Origin: Accumulibacter appositus
GTDB taxonomy: Bacteria > Pseudomonadota > Gammaproteobacteria > Burkholderiales > Rhodocyclaceae
Assembly: GCF_035440685.1 (NCBI RefSeq)
Contig: NZ_DAORMW010000004.1
DNA: 64,000 bases
Direction: 5' to 3' (one strand)
Under the pieces are notes generated by a model, which saw only the letters and a program-made list of their open reading frames with translations, made no database searches and had not been told where the DNA came from. Numbering within the stretch: the first letter of the stretch is position 1; each line of letters starts with the position of its first letter. Positions 25,364 through 34,302 of this stretch are shown here, in pieces. Both the position numbers and the translations under genes were made by a program.

Positions 25364-26602
25364 CTAGATCCGCTTGAAGACCACGGTGGCGTTGGTGCCG
25401 CCAAAGCCGAAGGAGTTCGAAATGGCGGCATCGATCTTCAGCTGACGCGCCTCATTGGCGCAGTAGTCGAGATCGCAGGACTCGTCCTGATTGAAGATGT
25501 TAATCGTCGGCGGCGAAACCTGATGATAGACCGCCAGCACCGAAAATAGCGCCTCGACGCCACCCGCAGCGCCCAGAAGATGGCCGGTCATCGATTTCGT
25601 CGAATTGACCACCAGATTCTTGGCGTGCTCGCCGAAAGCACGCTTGACGGCAATGGTCTCCGCCTTGTCACCCAGGGGCGTAGAAGTACCATGTGCATTG
25701 ACGTACTGCACATCCTCGGGATTCAGCTGCGCGTTACGCAAGGCATTGTCCATGCAACGCGCAGCCCCCTCACCGTCGTCGCACGGTGCGGTGATGTGGT
25801 TGGCGTCGGCACTCATTCCGAAACCCGCCAGTTCGCAATAGATGCGCGCACCACGCGCCTTGGCGTGTTCGTATTCTTCGAGCACCACGACGCCTGCGCC
25901 TTCACTGAGTACGAAGCCGTCACGATCGCGGTCCCACGGACGGCTTGCCGTCTGCGGGTCGTCATTGCGCGTGGATAGGGCACGCGGAGAGCAAAAACCT
26001 CCCAGGCCCAGCTTCGACAGGCAGCCTTCAGCGCCACCGGCAATCATCACATCGGCATCGCCATATTCGATCAGGCGACCCGCATCACCAATGCTGTGGG
26101 TTCCCGTCGAACAGGCACTGACCAGCGAGATGTTGGGACCCTTGTAGCCATACATGATCGACAGGTTGCCCGAAATCATGTTGATGATCGAACCGGGAAC
26201 GAAAAACGGCGACACCTTGCGTACCCCACCCGCGGCAAAATCGTCACAGGTGTTCTCGATCATCGGCAAACCGCCAATCCCCGAACCAATCGACACGCCG
26301 ACGCGCTCGGCTTGCGCCGGGTGCGCCTCGAGCCCCGCATCGCGGATCGCCTGAATGCCTGCCGCCATACCGTAATGGATGAAGACATCCATGCGGCGCG
26401 CTTCCTTGGCCGAAAGGTACTGGCCAATATCGAAGTCCCGCACTTCGCCAGCAATCTGGACGGGAAAACTGGAAACATCAAAGCGCGTGATGCGGTCGAT
26501 ACCGGAGCGTCCGGCAATGATGTTCTGCCAGGCCGTTTCAACCGAATTGCCAACCGGAGAAAGGATACCAAGGCCAGTGATAACAACTCTGCGACGTGCC
26601 AA
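25364..26602 (-). CDS. fabF: 3-oxoacyl-[acyl-carrier-protein] synthase II
   Basis: 412 aa condensing enzyme elongating acyl-ACP with malonyl-ACP. Catalytic Cys164 in SACSTG, His304 in NAHGTSTPLGD and His341 in SMTGHLLGAAG; C-terminal NSFGFGGTNA. Length and start (MARRRVVITGLGILSPVG) are standard. It lies 116 nt after acpP at the end of the fab cluster, as usual. It also controls the unsaturated/saturated balance in bacteria using the FabA/FabB route. Confidence 0.97.
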   Translation of the reverse strand: MARRRVVITGLGILSPVGNSVETAWQNIIAGRSGIDRITRFDVSSFPVQIAGEVRDFDIGQYLSAKEARRMDVFIHYGMAAGIQAIRDAGLEAHPAQAERVGVSIGSGIGGLPMIENTCDDFAAGGVRKVSPFFVPGSIINMISGNLSIMYGYKGPNISLVSACSTGTHSIGDAGRLIEYGDADVMIAGGAEGCLSKLGLGGFCSPRALSTRNDDPQTASRPWDRDRDGFVLSEGAGVVVLEEYEHAKARGARIYCELAGFGMSADANHITAPCDDGEGAARCMDNALRNAQLNPEDVQYVNAHGTSTPLGDKAETIAVKRAFGEHAKNLVVNSTKSMTGHLLGAAGGVEALFSVLAVYHQVSPPTINIFNQDESCDLDYCANEARQLKIDAAISNSFGFGGTNATVVFKRI

Positions 26603-26718
26603 CTTATGCTCCGAGGGTAGAAAGTGCGGAAGCGGAAAAGCTCGCCATCACTCCCCGCCAGAGAGGGCCCTTTGCAGAGCCTGACCGCCGGGATCGTGGA
26701 TGACGTCGATGGGGGGAC

Positions 26719-26955
26719 TTACTTTTTGTGCGAAGTCACGTAGTCGATGGCTTGCTGAACGGTGGTGATCTTCTCGGCCTCGTCATCCGGGATTTCGCAC
26801 TCGAACTCTTCTTCCAGAGCCATCACTAGCTCGACCGTATCGAGCGAATCAGCGCCCAGATCGTCGACGAAGGACGACTCGTTCTTGATGTCGGCTTCGT
26901 TGACTCCGAGTTGTTCGGCGACGATCTTTTTGACACGTTGCTCAATATTTTCCAT
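26719..26955 (-). CDS. acpP: Acyl carrier protein
   Basis: 78 aa acidic carrier. Ser37 in the ADSLDTVELVMALEE motif takes the phosphopantetheine arm (from AcpS, encoded at 13779). The N-terminus MENIEQRVKKIVAEQLGV is typical. It stands between fabG and fabF with about 115 nt on each side, room for its own promoter, as is known for acpP elsewhere. A good ribosome site (AAGGAGCAC) precedes the ATG. Confidence 0.98.
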   Translation of the reverse strand: MENIEQRVKKIVAEQLGVNEADIKNESSFVDDLGADSLDTVELVMALEEEFECEIPDDEAEKITTVQQAIDYVTSHKK

Positions 26956-27074
26956 AAAAGTGCTCCTTCTCAGAGTTCATAGGTAAAACAGAAATGCGCC
27001 ATTCTAGCAAAATGGCCCAAAGTTACCAATCATCAGCCCCTTCGACGAGGAAGCTTCCTCGCCCAGAACCGATA

Positions 27075-27815
27075 TCAGCCCGTGTACATGCCGCCGTTGA
27101 CGTGAATCGTCGTGCCGGTAACGTAAGCAGCCCCGGCAGACGCCAGGAAAGCGACCGCAGCCGCAACTTCCTGCGGAGATCCCAACCGAGCAAGTGGAAC
27201 GCCACTCAAAAGCGACGCCTTCTGTTTGTCATCGAGTGCGCGCGTCATGTCGGTGTCGATAAGGCCGGGGGCCACGCAATTGACGGTGATGTTGCGACTG
27301 CCCAGTTCTCTAGCCAGTGCTCGAGTCATACCGGCAACACCCGCCTTGGCTGCGCAGTAATTGGCCTGCCCCGGATTGCCGGCGTGACCGACGACCGAGG
27401 TGACGTTGATGATTCGGCCGTGCCGCGCTTTCATCATTCCGCGCATCACTGCCCGGCAAAGGCGGAACACTGCTTTCAGGTTGGTATCGATCACGCTTTC
27501 CCACTCGTCGTCCTTGAGACGCATCGACAGGTTGTCGCGCGTGATTCCGGCGTTATTGACCAGCACCGACACCGCGCCATGCGTCTTCTCGATGTGGCTG
27601 ATCAGCGCATCGATCTGCCCAGCATCGCGAACCTCGAGTACCGCGCCTTCGCCCTTGCTACCCGCGGCCAGCAGAGCCGCGGAAATCCTTGCCGCGCCTT
27701 CGCCAGTCGTTGCCGTACCGATCACCGTGGCGCCGAGGCGACCCAGTTCGAGAGCAATCGCCTCACCGATGCCGCGTGAGGCGCCGGTGACCAGAGCCAC
27801 TTGTCCGTTGAGCAT
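27075..27815 (-). CDS. fabG: 3-oxoacyl-[acyl-carrier-protein] reductase
   Basis: 246 aa short-chain dehydrogenase reducing 3-oxoacyl-ACP with NADPH. TGASRGIGEA cofactor loop at the N-terminus, NNAG in VLVNNAGITRDN, catalytic Ser in INVTSVVGHAG, and YCAAKAG (Tyr and Lys). Start 27815 (MLNGQVALVTGAS) matches family length; an ATG 15 nt upstream at 27830, close after the fabD stop, is also possible. Third of the plsX-fabH-fabD-fabG run. Confidence 0.96.
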   Translation of the reverse strand: MLNGQVALVTGASRGIGEAIALELGRLGATVIGTATTGEGAARISAALLAAGSKGEGAVLEVRDAGQIDALISHIEKTHGAVSVLVNNAGITRDNLSMRLKDDEWESVIDTNLKAVFRLCRAVMRGMMKARHGRIINVTSVVGHAGNPGQANYCAAKAGVAGMTRALARELGSRNITVNCVAPGLIDTDMTRALDDKQKASLLSGVPLARLGSPQEVAAAVAFLASAGAAYVTGTTIHVNGGMYTG

Positions 27816-27835
27816 GTCCGTTCCGTTCATCGCTT

Positions 27836-28777
27836 CTAGCCGAGATTTTCGACAGCGGCTTCAACCGCCGCCAGATCAGCCAGTGCAACGCCCGTCAGGG
27901 TGGCTGCGCAGCGTTTGGTCAAGCCGGCCAGCACCTTACCCGGCCCACATTCGGCCACCGTAGTCACATCCATGCCGGCAATTTTTTGGACCGTCTCGAC
28001 CCAGCGCACCGGCGAGTAGGCCTGTCGGATCAGGGCGTCCTTGATCCGGCTCGGGTCTGACTCGATCGCCACGTCGACGTTGTTGATCACCGGGATCTGC
28101 GGCGCAGCGAAGTCCAGCTCGGCGAGGCGGGCCGCCAGCTTGTCTGCTGCCGGCCGGATCAACGACGAGTGAAAAGGCGCCGATACCGGCAACAACAGGG
28201 CGCGTTTTGCGCCACGCGCCTTACAGCCCGCGCAGGCCAGCTCTACCGCTGCCTTGCTGCCGGCAATCACGGTCTGTCCCGGGCCATTGAAATTGACCGC
28301 TTCGACGACCTCACCATGACCTGCCGCGCCAGCTGCCTCGACACAGGCCTCGGCGATCGTCTCATCATCGAGACCGAGAATGGCCGCCATCGCTCCCGTA
28401 CCCACCGGCACGGCCTCCTGCATCGCGGCCGCACGCAGGCGAACCAGCGGCACCGCGTCCTTGAAGGGGATAACGCCGGACGCAACCAGTGCCGAGTACT
28501 CGCCGAGACTGTGCCCGGCCACAACGGTCGGCAATTTGCCACCGCGGTCCAGCCACAGACGATAGACGGCGACACCGGCGGTGAGCATTACCGGCTGCGT
28601 GTTGACGGTCTGCGCCAGGGCTTCGGCCGGGCCATCGACCAACAACTGCCAGAGATCCTGCGCCAGCGCAGCCGAGGCTTCATCGAAAGTCGCCCGCAGC
28701 ACTGGCGAGTCGCCATAGGCGGCCATCATCCCGACAGATTGCGAGCCCTGACCCGGAAAAACAAATGCGAAACTCAT
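27836..28777 (-). CDS. fabD: Malonyl-CoA:ACP transacylase
   Basis: 313 aa. It loads malonyl from CoA onto ACP. FVFPGQGSQSVGMM at the N-terminus, catalytic Ser90 in the elbow GHSLGEYSALVASG, the catalytic His in SAPFHSSLI, and a conserved C-terminal CGPGKVLAGLTKR. Separated from fabH by 17 nt and from fabG by about 5-20 nt, so the genes are co-transcribed. Confidence 0.97.
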   Translation of the reverse strand: MSFAFVFPGQGSQSVGMMAAYGDSPVLRATFDEASAALAQDLWQLLVDGPAEALAQTVNTQPVMLTAGVAVYRLWLDRGGKLPTVVAGHSLGEYSALVASGVIPFKDAVPLVRLRAAAMQEAVPVGTGAMAAILGLDDETIAEACVEAAGAAGHGEVVEAVNFNGPGQTVIAGSKAAVELACAGCKARGAKRALLLPVSAPFHSSLIRPAADKLAARLAELDFAAPQIPVINNVDVAIESDPSRIKDALIRQAYSPVRWVETVQKIAGMDVTTVAECGPGKVLAGLTKRCAATLTGVALADLAAVEAAVENLG

Positions 28778-28794
28778 TTAGTATTGCTTCCCTT

Positions 28795-29754
28795 CTATAG
28801 TTCGAGCAGCACGGCGCCCCAGGTGAACCCCCCCCCGACGCCCTCGAGCATGATTTTCTGACCGGCCTTGATGCGCCCGTCGCGAACTGCCTCGTCGAGG
28901 GCCAGCGGCACCGATGCCGCGGACGTATTGCCATGGCGATCGACGGTGACCACCACCTTTTCCATCGGCATCTTGACGCGTCTCGCCGTCGCTTCGAGGA
29001 TGCGAACATTGGCCTGATGTGGGATCAGCCAGTCGACCTCGGACGGCTGGATGCCCGCAGCCTGACAACACTCGTCGGCAACTTCCGCGAGCACGCGCAC
29101 GGCGAATTTGAAGACCGCCTGACCGTCCATGCGTAGGAAGGGGTCGCCGGTGACCTTGCCCCCACAGACACTACCGGGAACCGACAGGATGCCGTGGTGG
29201 GCACCATCGGCATGCAAGGCGGTAGCCAGAATGCCCGGCTTGTCCGAAGCCTCGACCACGACCGCTCCAGCTCCATCGCCGAAGAGCACACAGGTACCCC
29301 GATCAGACCAATCGAGAATGCGTGAAAACACTTCCGCGCCGACCACCAGAGCCCGTCGATGACTACCCGAACGAATGAATTTCTCAGCAATCGTCAGGCC
29401 ATAGACAAAACCGCTGCAAACCGCCTGCACATCGAAAGCGGTCGCGCCATGATTGCCCAGTTTTCCCTGCAGCAAACACGCGGTGCTCGGAAAGATAAAG
29501 TCCGGGGTCGAAGTGGCGACGATGATCAAGTCCAGATCGGCGGGCTCGATGCCGGCGGCAAGGAGCGCTCGGCGACTCGCTTCGAGGGCCAGATCGCTGG
29601 CGCTCTCACCGTCGGCCACAAGATGACGAGACTGGATGCCGGTTCGGCTGACAATCCACTCGTCGCTGGTGTCGATGCCGCGACGCGCGAGATCGTCGTT
29701 GCTGACCGGCGATCCCGGCAGATAACTGCCGATGCCAGTAATGCGGGAGAACAT
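28795..29754 (-). CDS. fabH: 3-oxoacyl-[acyl-carrier-protein] synthase III
   Basis: 319 aa. It starts fatty acid synthesis by condensing acetyl-CoA with malonyl-ACP. Catalytic Cys113 (QAVCSGFVYGL), His246 (WLIPHQANVRI) and Asn276 (GNTSAA). ATG 29754 lies 1 nt after the plsX stop and begins MFSRITGIGSYLP; the longer open frame runs antisense to nothing but overlaps plsX and is rejected. The ribosome site lies in the plsX 3' end (GGAGATCGC). Confidence 0.97.
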   Translation of the reverse strand: MFSRITGIGSYLPGSPVSNDDLARRGIDTSDEWIVSRTGIQSRHLVADGESASDLALEASRRALLAAGIEPADLDLIIVATSTPDFIFPSTACLLQGKLGNHGATAFDVQAVCSGFVYGLTIAEKFIRSGSHRRALVVGAEVFSRILDWSDRGTCVLFGDGAGAVVVEASDKPGILATALHADGAHHGILSVPGSVCGGKVTGDPFLRMDGQAVFKFAVRVLAEVADECCQAAGIQPSEVDWLIPHQANVRILEATARRVKMPMEKVVVTVDRHGNTSAASVPLALDEAVRDGRIKAGQKIMLEGVGGGFTWGAVLLEL

Positions 29755-29755
29755 G

Positions 29756-30769
29756 CTATGCGATCTCCAGAAGCGGTTGTTGTTGTGCGACGCGCTCGCT
29801 GATCCGTGCCAGAACGCCACTGCGCGCCTCTTCCGCGGCACGCTGCAGCGCCTGCCCGAAGCTGAAAGCATCGGCCGAACCGTGACTCTTGACGACAATG
29901 CCCTTCAAACCGAGCAAGGTGGCGCCGTTGTACTTGCGATGGTCGACGCGGTTCTTGAAGCGGTTGACCACCGGCAAGGCGATCACCGCCGCCAGCTTGG
30001 TCAACAGATTGCGGCGGAACTCCTGGCGCAGGAAGGTTGCCAGCAACTGCGCCAGACCTTCCGAGGACTTCAATGCAACATTGCCCACAAAGCCATCGCA
30101 GACAACCACGTCAGCCTGTCCCTTGTAGAGACCGTCGCCTTCGATATTTCCAACGAAATTCAGCCCGGAATCCCAGAGTAGTTCGGCTGCGCGCTTGACG
30201 ACATCGTTACCCTTGATCTCTTCCTGGCCGATGTTCAGGATGCCGACCGTTGGTCGATCGCGATGCTCGACCGCCGAAACCAGCGAAGCGCCCATGATTC
30301 CGAACTGCAGCAGGTGTTCAGGGCTGCAATCGACGTTCGCACCAAGGTCAAGCACATGCGTATGCCCATTCATGGTCGGCAGAATGCCGCAGATCGCCGG
30401 CCGATCGATGCCGGGCAACATCTTGAGCACGAAACGGGAAATGCCCATCAAGGCGCCGGTGTTGCCCGCCGACACGCAGGCATCGGCCTCGCCGCTCTTG
30501 ACCAGACTGACCGCCACGCGCATCGACGAATCCTTCTTGGTGCGCAGCGCCACCGATGGCGCCTCGTCCATGGCGACGACCTCACTGGCATGATGAATGA
30601 CCACACGACCGATGGCCACATCGCCGATCAGAGGGCAGATACGCTCGGCAAGACCGACCAGGATCACACGCACGTCTGGCTGATCACGAACGAACTCGAG
30701 CGCTGCAGGAACAGTGACTTGAGGGCCGTGATCCCCGCCCATGCAGTCGATGGCGACGGTAATGGTCAT
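29756..30769 (-). CDS. plsX: Phosphate acyltransferase PlsX
   Basis: 337 aa. It makes acyl-phosphate from acyl-ACP for PlsY in phospholipid synthesis. The N-terminus MTITVAIDCMGGDHGP is the family signature; GNTGALMGIS and VVCDGFVGNVALKSSEG are further conserved stretches. ATG 30769 is chosen; upstream in-frame codons run through a terminator hairpin. Because that hairpin sits in its leader, plsX expression from the rpmF promoter may be attenuated. Confidence 0.96.
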   Translation of the reverse strand: MTITVAIDCMGGDHGPQVTVPAALEFVRDQPDVRVILVGLAERICPLIGDVAIGRVVIHHASEVVAMDEAPSVALRTKKDSSMRVAVSLVKSGEADACVSAGNTGALMGISRFVLKMLPGIDRPAICGILPTMNGHTHVLDLGANVDCSPEHLLQFGIMGASLVSAVEHRDRPTVGILNIGQEEIKGNDVVKRAAELLWDSGLNFVGNIEGDGLYKGQADVVVCDGFVGNVALKSSEGLAQLLATFLRQEFRRNLLTKLAAVIALPVVNRFKNRVDHRKYNGATLLGLKGIVVKSHGSADAFSFGQALQRAAEEARSGVLARISERVAQQQPLLEIA

Positions 30770-30778
30770 CAGAAGACA

Positions 30779-30825
30779 GACGAAAGAAAAGGCAGGCAGC
30801 TTCCCATCACGGGAACCTGCCTGCC
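30779..30825 (-). terminator. Terminator or attenuator between rpmF and plsX
   Basis: GGCAGGCAGCTTCCC (30791-30805) and GGGAACCTGCCTGCC (30811-30825) form a 15-bp stem with one mismatch and a 5-nt loop. On the minus strand it is followed by TTTTCTTTCGTC. It lies 14 nt after the rpmF stop and just before the plsX start, so it could end the yceD-rpmF message or reduce read-through into plsX. Confidence 0.8.
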
Positions 30826-30838
30826 CCATCCGATGGCA

Positions 30839-31018
30839 TCACTCGCCCGCGCCCTTGCCGACTTTCTTGCCGCGATAGTGGCCCGATGGGCTGACGTGGT
30901 GGCGCAAATGCACTTCGCCGGTGGTCGGCTCGACGGCCAGCGGCGGGCTGCCCAGGGAGTCGTGCGCGCGATGCATGCCGCGCTTGGACGGGGATTTCTT
31001 GTTCTGCTGAACAGCCAT
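30839..31018 (-). CDS. rpmF: 50S ribosomal protein L32
   Basis: 59 aa basic protein: MAVQQNKKSPSKRGMHRAHD, then LRHHVSPSGHYRGKKV. Length and sequence are typical of the zinc-free L32 form (no Cys pairs). GGAGTTTGTC lies upstream of the ATG. It follows yceD by 24 nt, the universal yceD-rpmF pairing, and precedes plsX, coupling ribosome and lipid synthesis genes. Confidence 0.97.
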   Translation of the reverse strand: MAVQQNKKSPSKRGMHRAHDSLGSPPLAVEPTTGEVHLRHHVSPSGHYRGKKVGKGAGE

Positions 31019-31042
31019 GACAAACTCCTAAAATCAAACTCA

Positions 31043-31534
31043 CTAAGCGCGGCCCTTGAGGCCGGCCAAAACTGAAAATGGCGACTCTTTCGTCAACTCG
31101 CGCGCACCACCGGGCGGCACACAATCGTCGTGGCGAGGCACCGAGGGAAGCCCAAGAAGAATTTCATCCTCGATCAGAGCGAGCACATCAAGCTCCTTCT
31201 CGGCCGGAAGAAAGTCCCTGGAGTCATCCTCCAGTTCCTCCTGCGACAGGTCGCCGTCACTCGCGACAAATTCGAGCAAACTACGCAACGCCAGCGGGTA
31301 CCGCAACGGCTCCAGACAGCGCTGGCAGCACAGCGACAGCACGCCGTCTACCTGAAGCACCAGCAGCGAGCGGCCACGAGACCCCATACCACCTTCGACC
31401 CGATACCTCAGACAACCCGTCGAGTCCGCCAGCAAGTCAGTCAAACGTGCCAGCTTCGCCACGGGCACTTCGCCCTGCAAAGAACCTTTCTCGAGCCCGA
31501 AGGCCAGGCTATCAATGAGTACGCGTCGCGACAT
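31043..31534 (-). CDS. yceD: YceD family protein (DUF177), 23S rRNA accumulation
   Basis: 163 aa. It carries the family motif CCQRCLEPLRYPL (Cys-x2-Cys) in the middle and a later HDDC near the C-terminus, with an acidic stretch SQEELEDDSRDF. In E. coli and chloroplasts, YceD/DUF177 proteins are needed for 23S rRNA accumulation. It is located directly upstream of rpmF, as in most bacteria, and diverges from maf. Confidence 0.92.
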   Translation of the reverse strand: MSRRVLIDSLAFGLEKGSLQGEVPVAKLARLTDLLADSTGCLRYRVEGGMGSRGRSLLVLQVDGVLSLCCQRCLEPLRYPLALRSLLEFVASDGDLSQEELEDDSRDFLPAEKELDVLALIEDEILLGLPSVPRHDDCVPPGGARELTKESPFSVLAGLKGRA

Positions 31535-31650
31535 AAGGGCGGCATGATATTATTTTCGGCTTTTGAAGTCAAAGCAGTGGCGCCGCAAAACAAGCTATTT
31601 CTCGATTTCTTCGGCGGCACCGTCTGTTTCATGCCCAGATCGGCCACCAG

Positions 31651-32235
31651 ATGCCCAGAAAACAGCTCATCCTCGCCTCGACCTCGCCGTTCCGGCGCCA
31701 ACTGCTTACTCGGCTTGGCCTGCCATTCGAGTGCGCGAATCCTGCCGTCGACGAAACACCTCTTGCGGGCGAGGCACCCGAAGCCAGCGCATTGCGCTTG
31801 TCCGAAGCCAAGGCACGGGCGGTCAGCGCCCTTTTTCCCGAAGCGCTGATCATCGGCAGCGATCAGGTCGCCTGCCTTGATGGCCAAGTCTTCGGCAAAC
31901 CCGGAGACCACGCCAAGGCCCGACGGCAGTTGCAGGCCATGCGTGGCCACAGCGTCAATTTCTTCACCGGGCTCTGCCTGCTGGACGCCGCAAGCGGCCG
32001 CGTGCATCTGCGCGGAGTCCCGACGCGGGTCCACTTTCGCGACCTTACAGACGTGGAAATTGAAAGCTACCTGCGCAAGGAGCAGCCCTACAACTGCGCG
32101 GGCAGTGCCAAATCAGAGGGACTGGGAATCGCCTTGATCGCCCGGATCGATGGCGAAGACCCCAACGCGCTGATCGGCCTACCCTTGATAGCGCTATGCG
32201 ACCTGCTGCGAGCGGAGAACGTATCTATATTATAA
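31651..32235 (+). CDS. maf: Maf-like nucleotide pyrophosphatase (YceF type)
   Basis: 194 aa. N-terminal LILASTSPFRRQLLTRLGL loop, catalytic Asp in IIGSDQVACLDG, and YNCAGSAKSEGLG. The SDQVA and SAKSEG forms match the YceF subgroup, which cleaves 7-methyl-GTP, rather than the dTTP/UTP Maf. It diverges from yceD-rpmF and is followed by the methylase gene 33 nt later. Housecleaning of modified nucleotides. Confidence 0.92.
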   Translation: MPRKQLILASTSPFRRQLLTRLGLPFECANPAVDETPLAGEAPEASALRLSEAKARAVSALFPEALIIGSDQVACLDGQVFGKPGDHAKARRQLQAMRGHSVNFFTGLCLLDAASGRVHLRGVPTRVHFRDLTDVEIESYLRKEQPYNCAGSAKSEGLGIALIARIDGEDPNALIGLPLIALCDLLRAENVSIL

Positions 32236-32268
32236 TCAATACATTACTCTTTGAATTTAAGGTGCAAT

Positions 32269-32979
32269 ATGAGCAAAGGGCGACTGTATCTGATTCCTGT
32301 TCCACTCGGCCCGACCGCCGTCGCAGCGGTCCTGCCACAAACCGTACTTGCCTGCGCACGGGGACTCGGTCATTTCGTTGCCGAGAATGCCAAGTCGGCG
32401 CGCGCCTTTCTAAAGTTGCTGCCGACCGACCTGCCGGTACAAGAGATCTGGATTCAGGAACTCAACCAACACACGCCCACCAACGAGCTAGCTGCACTTC
32501 TAGCCCCCCTACTGGCGGGTAACGACGTCGGTCTGATCTCGGAAGCCGGGTGCCCCGCAGTCGCCGACCCGGGAGCGGCGCTGGTGGCTCTGGCGCAACA
32601 GGACGGGATCCAGGTCGTGCCGATGGTCGGTCCGTCATCGATCCTGCTGGCCTTGATGGGCTCCGGACTGAGCGGCCAGCGCTTCGCCTTTCACGGCTAC
32701 CTGCCAAGCGCCCCTCGCGAACGCGAAAAGCGCCTGCGGGAACTGGAGAAGGAGTCACGGCAGGGGCAGCAGACGCAGATCTTCATCGAAACGCCCTACC
32801 GCAACCAGCAAATGCTCGAATCCCTGCTCAAGACCTGCGCCCGCGAGACCAAAGTCTGCGTCGCGACCGACCTCACTCTCGACAGCGAGCAGATCACCAC
32901 TCGGCAGGTTGCGGCATGGCCGCGCCAGTCGCTACCGAATATCAATCGCCGGCCGACAGTGTTCCTGCTGCAGGCCTAG
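32269..32979 (+). CDS. RsmI-related SAM-dependent methyltransferase
   Basis: 236 aa, of the tetrapyrrole methylase fold used by 16S rRNA 2'-O-methyltransferase RsmI. N-terminal LYLIPVPLGP, ISEAGCPAVADPGAALVALA, VVPMVGPSSILLALMGSGLS and FIETPYRNQQMLE are recognisable. It is shorter and more divergent than true RsmI, and is the paralogue often found next to maf and sppA in betaproteobacteria. ATG 32269 with AAGGTG upstream. The exact substrate is not certain. Confidence 0.85.
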   Translation: MSKGRLYLIPVPLGPTAVAAVLPQTVLACARGLGHFVAENAKSARAFLKLLPTDLPVQEIWIQELNQHTPTNELAALLAPLLAGNDVGLISEAGCPAVADPGAALVALAQQDGIQVVPMVGPSSILLALMGSGLSGQRFAFHGYLPSAPREREKRLRELEKESRQGQQTQIFIETPYRNQQMLESLLKTCARETKVCVATDLTLDSEQITTRQVAAWPRQSLPNINRRPTVFLLQA

Positions 32980-32989
32980 CAAGCGCCGG

Positions 32990-33946
32990 TCAACGGAAGG
33001 CGGGCCAGTCGATCGCGCCCAACAGGGAACCCACGCCATGCGTTGCATCGGCACGCAGGCGCTTGGCGAAACGCTCGGCAAGATTTTCCTTGACCGTGAA
33101 GTCGACAATTCGCTCGGCCTTGATCACGTCCCGGGCCACCGACCCAACGGTACCGAAACCGTCCGCCAAACCCAGTTTAACGCTCTGCGTACCGGTCCAC
33201 ATCAGGCCGGTGAACATCTCCGGCGTTTCCTTCAGCCGCGTCCCGCGCCCCTTGCGAACGACCTCGATGAATTGACTGTGGATCTCGCCTAGCAAGACCT
33301 GGGCGTGATTCTTCTGCTCGGCATCCTGCGGCGAAAATGGGTCAAGGAAGCCCTTATTCACCCCGGCGGTCAGCAAGCGACGCTCGATCCCAAGCTTGTC
33401 CATAGTGCCGGTGAAACCAAAACCGTCCATCAGCACGCCGATCGAGCCGACGATGCTCGCCTTGTCGACGAAGATCTGGTCGGCTGCCACAGCCACATAG
33501 TAGCCGCCAGACGCACAGAGATCCTCGACCACCGCGTAGAGTGAAATCTGTGGATGTTTACTGCGCAGGCGACGAATTTCGTCGTGAACGATTCCCGCCT
33601 GCACCGGGCTGCCGCCCGGGCTATTCACGCGCAGCACGACGCCGGCGGTACCTTTGTCGCTAAAAGCCAGACGCAGCGCCTCGGTAATGCTCTCGGCACT
33701 GGCGTCGCCGCCGCTGGAAATGGTGCCACTGAGATGAACGAGCGCCGTATGCCGCCCGCCATCGGCAAGCGTCTCGGGATCGTCCCAGTCGACTACGAGC
33801 ACCAGCACGGCGACCAGATAGGAGAAACCGAGCAGTTTGAAAAAGATTCCCCAGCGCCGCTTCACGCGCTGTTCCTGCAGCGTCGCCAAGGACAATTTCT
33901 CCAACAACTGCCGCTCCCAGTGGGGTTCATTTTCAGGACTAGTCAC
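32990..33946 (-). CDS. sppA: Signal peptide peptidase SppA
   Basis: 318 aa, the short (about 36 kDa) form. One N-terminal membrane segment (about 36-52) anchors a periplasmic serine protease with S146 in DLCASGGYY and a candidate Lys202 in LTAGVNKGF; SPGGSPV is the oxyanion-loop stretch. It degrades leftover signal peptides in the membrane. The GTG start overlaps the Rieske gene stop (GTGA). Part of the rluC-HAD-Rieske-sppA run; convergent with the methylase gene. Confidence 0.94.
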   Translation of the reverse strand: MTSPENEPHWERQLLEKLSLATLQEQRVKRRWGIFFKLLGFSYLVAVLVLVVDWDDPETLADGGRHTALVHLSGTISSGGDASAESITEALRLAFSDKGTAGVVLRVNSPGGSPVQAGIVHDEIRRLRSKHPQISLYAVVEDLCASGGYYVAVAADQIFVDKASIVGSIGVLMDGFGFTGTMDKLGIERRLLTAGVNKGFLDPFSPQDAEQKNHAQVLLGEIHSQFIEVVRKGRGTRLKETPEMFTGLMWTGTQSVKLGLADGFGTVGSVARDVIKAERIVDFTVKENLAERFAKRLRADATHGVGSLLGAIDWPAFR

Positions 33947-34302
33947 GCTTCTTGCTCGCTTGGGGTGTAGTAGATGGCGCCATCGCGCTCTTCAATCGGT
34001 AGCGGTGTCAGGCCTCTACCGTTGCAGCGGCCGCCCAGACAGCGACCGTCTTGAGGGGAATACAGCGCGCCATGTGTCGCGCAAATCAAGTATAGCTTGG
34101 AATCATCGAAGAATTCATTGGGCTGCCAGTCCAGTTCCACGGCTACGTGGCCACACCGATTGAGGTAAGCGGCGACACGCCCACGAAAGCGCACCGCGAA
34201 CGCCGGCTCGTCGCGATCACCCATCCGGATCGTGAAACGAACGCCGGCGCCGCCGTCGATCAGATCGGCCGAGCGGCAGATCAGGCGTTCATTCGCAGCC
34301 AT
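33943..34302 (-). CDS. Rieske [2Fe-2S] ferredoxin-like protein
   Basis: 119 aa, a single Rieske domain. Cluster ligands C50-x-H52 (NRCGHVAVELDW) and C74-x2-H77 (CATHGALYSP), followed by CLGGRCNGRGLTPL. There is no signal peptide, so it is cytoplasmic. It overlaps the HAD gene by 22 nt and sppA by 4 nt. Such stand-alone Rieske proteins in this betaproteobacterial cluster are of unknown redox role. Confidence 0.9.
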   Translation of the reverse strand: MAANERLICRSADLIDGGAGVRFTIRMGDRDEPAFAVRFRGRVAAYLNRCGHVAVELDWQPNEFFDDSKLYLICATHGALYSPQDGRCLGGRCNGRGLTPLPIEERDGAIYYTPSEQEA

